A DNA stretch of 64,000 nt from Pseudomonas sp. BN411 (GTDB lineage Bacteria > Pseudomonadota > Gammaproteobacteria > Pseudomonadales > Pseudomonadaceae), in contig NZ_SSOM01000082.1 of the NCBI RefSeq assembly GCF_029871235.1, positions 113,143 to 177,142 of the forward strand. The letters are read 5' to 3'. Shown one piece after another: positions 59,862 to 64,000 of this stretch; within the stretch, counting starts at the first letter, position 1; every line of letters begins with the position of its first letter. Made by a program: the position numbers and the translations under genes. The notes under the pieces were generated by a model. That model saw only the letters and a list, made by a program, of their open reading frames with translations. It searched no databases and was not told the origin of the DNA.

Positions 59862-59912
59862 GGCTCCCCTCTCCCTTTGGGAGAGGGGCCGGGGGTGAGG
59901 GTGTTTCACCCC
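59862..59912. repeat. CTCTCCC/GGGAGAGG repeat, family E, copy 2
   Basis: CTCCCCTCTCCCTTTGGGAG AGGGGCC, related to 22481-22519; may also serve as the modA 3' hairpin. Confidence 0.65.
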
Positions 59913-59922
59913 CGCGCAGTCC

Positions 59923-61540
<1,618 letters not shown>

Positions 61541-61640
61541 GGGTGGCTCGCAGGAGTGAGGATGAAATCGGTCGTTGTGGTTGAGGCGCTATAAGTGCCG
61601 GATCTAGAGTCTTGGCCGGTCCTGTTCTCGCTATTTACTA

Positions 61641-61652
61641 CGCTATATAGCG
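61641..61652. promoter_or_regulatory. ModE-box-like palindrome in the modE/molbindin gap
   Basis: CGCTATATAGCG, perfect 12-bp palindrome, preceded by another half CGCTATTT (61629-61636). ModE sites are built from CGnTATAT half-sites. Position between the divergent genes suits control of both. Confidence 0.6.
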
Positions 61653-61689
61653 CCATTCGTGACTTCTCGAAACACGGAGGAAAAATCCT

Positions 61690-62118
61690 GTGAAAGTAAG
61701 TGCCCGCAACGTATTCAAAGGAACCATCAGCGCCCTGACAGAAGGCGCGGTTAACGCGGAAGTCGTGCTCGCCCTGCCCGGCGGCGACAGTCTGGTGGCC
61801 GTCGTTACCCTGCAGAGCGTCAAATCCCTCGGCCTGGCGGTCGGCAAGGAGGCCATCGCCCTGGTCAAGGCACCCTGGGTGATGCTCATGACCGATGGCA
61901 GCGACATCCGCCTGTCTGCCCGCAACTGCCTCAACGGCACCGTGGTATCGGTGGACGCCGGGGCCGTGAACTCCGAAGTCGTGATCGAGCTGCCCGGTGG
62001 CGCCAAGGTCACCTCCGTGGTGACCCGTGAAGCCGTGGCCGAACTCGGCCTGGCCAAGGGCGTCAACGCGACAGCCGTGATCAAGGCCTCCCACGTCATC
62101 CTCGGCGTACCTGCCTGA
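61690..62118 (+). CDS. mop: Molbindin (di-Mop molybdate-binding protein)
   Basis: 142 residues, GTG start with GGAGG. Two Mop repeats: KVSARNVFKGTISALTEGAV and RLSARNCLNGTVVSVDAGAV, each ending with ...VKAPWVMLM / IKASHVILG. Stores or buffers molybdate in the cytoplasm. Confidence 0.94.
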   Translation: MKVSARNVFKGTISALTEGAVNAEVVLALPGGDSLVAVVTLQSVKSLGLAVGKEAIALVKAPWVMLMTDGSDIRLSARNCLNGTVVSVDAGAVNSEVVIELPGGAKVTSVVTREAVAELGLAKGVNATAVIKASHVILGVPA

Positions 62119-62344
62119 CACCAGCGGGCCGGAACCTGAAGTCCCGGCCCGACTGTCCGCATTCCCACCGGCTGACCTTGGGTCGGCCGGTGCGGTCGCA
62201 TTCTTGAAAGAATTTGACTTTGAAGTCAAGTTTTGGCGTTATGCACGCCGTCTCGCGCTTTTCGGCTTTCTCAGTCGCCGATACGCAACCTTGAACCGCC
62301 CCTGCTGAACAGACCGGAAGCCCCGGTGCTGCTGATGTTCGCTT

Positions 62345-62372
62345 ATCGCTATATACAAAACAATACAGCGAT
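62345..62372 (+). promoter_or_regulatory. Candidate ModE box upstream of the porin gene
   Basis: ATCGCTATATA (62345-62355), an 11-nt spacer, then AGCGAT (62367-62372); arms ATCGCT/AGCGAT are perfectly inverted and the TATATA core fits the ModE consensus. 60 bp before the porin ATG. Confidence 0.6.
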
Positions 62373-62432
62373 AGAGGCAACCGGGCGTTCGGGTGGGACC
62401 TTTCAAGACCTCAAGAAAATGGAGTGACCCGA

Positions 62433-63764
62433 ATGCACCAATCGTCCCTCGCCCTGGCCGTTGCCCTCGGCGTGCTGGCCCAGCAGGCCGCCGCCGGCGG
62501 TTTCATCGAAGACAGCAAGGCCAGCCTGACCCTGCGCAACTTCTACATCAACTCGGACAACCGCGAAGGCACCGCCGCGCCGTCCAAGCAGGAAGAGTGG
62601 GGCCAGGGCTTCCTGTTCAACTACGCCTCCGGCTACACCGAAGGCACCGTCGGCGTGGGCGTCGATGCCCTCGGCCTGTTGGGCGTGAAGCTGGATTCCG
62701 GCAAGGGCCGCCACTACAACCCGACCAGCGCCAACTACGGCGGCACCGTGTTCCCCACCGACAACGACGGCCGCGCCAAGGACGATTTCGGCAGCCTGGG
62801 CGTGACCGGCAAGGTGCGCTTCTCCAAGACCGAAGCGCGCCTCGGCACCCTGCTGCCGAAGCTGCCGGTGGTGACCTACAACGACGGCCGCCTGCTGCCG
62901 CAGACCTTCGAGGGCGGCCAGGTGACCTCCAGCGAGATCGCCGGCCTGACCCTGATCGGCGGCCAGCTGGAACACGCCAAGGGGCGTAACTCCAGCGACG
63001 CCCGCGGCCTGTCGATCGCCGGCGCCAACAACGCCCGCACCGGCCAGTTCGTCAACAAGTTCTACTTCGCCGGTGGCGACTACAAGGTCAGCGACAACCT
63101 GGTCGCGCAGTACTACTACGGCAACCTGGAAGACTTCTATCAGCAGCACTTCGTCGGCCTGACCCACAACTGGGCGCTGCCGGTGGGCGCGCTGAAGTCC
63201 GACCTGCGCTACTTCTACAGCGATTCCGACGGCAAGAACGCCAGCGCCGCCGGCCGCCGCGAAGGCTTCCGCAGTGCGGGCAACTGGGCGACCAACGACC
63301 CGGACCGCTACGAGGTGGACAACCGCACCTGGAGCGCCCTGTTCACCTACACCCTCGGCGGCCACGCGGCCAGCCTGGGCTACCAGCAGGTGTCCGGCGA
63401 CAGCGCCTTCCCCTTCCTCAACCAGGGCGACGGCGCCACCGCCTACCTGATCACCGACCGCCAGATCGGCAAGTTCCTCAGCGCCGGCGAGCGCACCTGG
63501 GTGGCCGAATACGCCTACGACTTCGCCAAGCTCGGCGTGCCGGGGCTGAAGGCGGTGGGCACCTACCTGAAGGGCAGCAACATCGAGACCCAGGGCAGCG
63601 ACCAGGGCGAGTGGGAGCGCGACTTCCGTCTCGACTACGTGCTGCAGGACGGCCCGCTGAAGGGTCTCGGCCTGTCCTGGCGGAATGCCGCCCTGCGCAG
63701 CGACGCCGCCCGCGACCAGGACGAGAACCGCCTGATCCTCAGCTACACCCTGACGCTGCTGTAA
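62433..63764 (+). CDS. OprD-family outer-membrane porin
   Basis: 443 residues, ATG with GGAG 8 nt upstream (preferred over GTG at 62424). Signal peptide ends QQAAA. OprD features: GGFIEDSKASLTLRNFYINS at the mature start, EWGQGFLFNYASGYTEGTVG, LGTLLPKLPVV, NRTWSALFTYTLGGHAASLG, KGLGLSWRNAALRSD, and aromatic-poor end LILSYTLTLL. OprD/Occ channels pass amino acids or carboxylates. The nearby ModE-like box suggests molybdate-linked regulation. Confidence 0.92.
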   Translation: MHQSSLALAVALGVLAQQAAAGGFIEDSKASLTLRNFYINSDNREGTAAPSKQEEWGQGFLFNYASGYTEGTVGVGVDALGLLGVKLDSGKGRHYNPTSANYGGTVFPTDNDGRAKDDFGSLGVTGKVRFSKTEARLGTLLPKLPVVTYNDGRLLPQTFEGGQVTSSEIAGLTLIGGQLEHAKGRNSSDARGLSIAGANNARTGQFVNKFYFAGGDYKVSDNLVAQYYYGNLEDFYQQHFVGLTHNWALPVGALKSDLRYFYSDSDGKNASAAGRREGFRSAGNWATNDPDRYEVDNRTWSALFTYTLGGHAASLGYQQVSGDSAFPFLNQGDGATAYLITDRQIGKFLSAGERTWVAEYAYDFAKLGVPGLKAVGTYLKGSNIETQGSDQGEWERDFRLDYVLQDGPLKGLGLSWRNAALRSDAARDQDENRLILSYTLTLL

Positions 63765-64000
63765 GGACGGTGGTGGGCTGAAGCCCACCCTACGATCGCT
63801 CCACAGCTTGCGTAGGTTGGTGTAGAGCGCAGCGAAACCCAACGTTGCGGCGCCTGTGACCGGCCGCGTTGGGCCTCGCAGGCTCGGACCAACCTACGGG
63901 GCCGCTGCGCCGCCCTTGGCGAATGAATTCGCCCCCACAGGGAAGTGCCAGGGAGAGGGGCTTTTGTAGGTTGGGCAGAGCGCAGCGAAGCCCAACGAGG
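63765..64000. repeat. Repeat-filled end of window (families C and D fragments)
   Basis: No gene is seen. 63770-63793 is a small hairpin (GGTGGGCTGAAGCCCACCC). 63810-63898 is a family C copy (CGTAGGTTGG ... CCAACCTACG). 63904-63939 is half of family D (GGCGAATGAATTCGCCCCCA). A truncated family C copy runs off the edge from 63967. Confidence 0.75.

Overview
The window reads as chromosomal DNA of a Pseudomonas-type gammaproteobacterium. The GC content is high and coding is dense. Several intergenic palindromic repeat families of the Pseudomonas REP kind are present, together with a tandem tRNA-Val/tRNA-Asp duplication, an OprD-type porin, a CbrA/MxtR-like SSS-sensor kinase and an AlgO/Prc protease. 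From memory, the block at about 37.5-56.7 kb (MxtR-like kinase, GNAT, AraC, MFS-PlsC, rdgC, tRNAs, FKBP, EAL-CBS-GGDEF, prc, quinone reductase) resembles the PA3271-PA3256 neighbourhood of P. aeruginosa. The sequence was not searched against any database.

1-2.1 kb: a MocR-type regulator (cut by the left edge) coupled to a solitary ccoG. 2.3-26.9 kb: a large catabolic locus. It encodes a LuxR-type regulator, a KshA-like Rieske oxygenase, a KstD-like delta-1-dehydrogenase, an Old Yellow Enzyme, an alpha/beta hydrolase, nine SDR-superfamily proteins (eight classical, one extended), two NTF2/SnoaL-fold proteins (one resembling bile-acid dehydratase BaiE), two small alpha-beta-barrel proteins, a divergent RibB-like protein, and a DUF1302/DUF1329 envelope pair. 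An 18-bp element, T(A/C)GTC(C/T)nnTCGGACGATG, occurs at seven places, each 55-101 bp ahead of a start codon. It ties six operons and one 59-residue peptide gene into a single regulon, probably run by the LuxR protein. The enzyme set points to ring modification of a steroid or similar polycyclic terpenoid. Side-chain and ring-cleavage genes and the KshA reductase are not in the window.

26.9-37.2 kb: a GlxA-type AraC regulator, a thioesterase, DUF488, PbpG, a lysR/lysA divergent pair, a ZapE-like ATPase, a HbpS/GlcG protein, an acyl-CoA synthetase and a Crp-family regulator. 37.5-46 kb: the MxtR-like hybrid kinase, a GNAT, an AraC regulator, AzlCD, and an MFS-PlsC fusion. 46-49 kb: a guanidinium exporter with a guanidine-II riboswitch, rdgC, four tRNAs and an FKBP lipoprotein. 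49-57 kb: small hypothetical genes, an EAL-CBS-GGDEF protein, Prc and a quinone reductase. 57-60 kb: ahpC and ahpF. 60-64 kb: modE-modA, a molbindin, and an OprD-type porin preceded by a ModE-like box.
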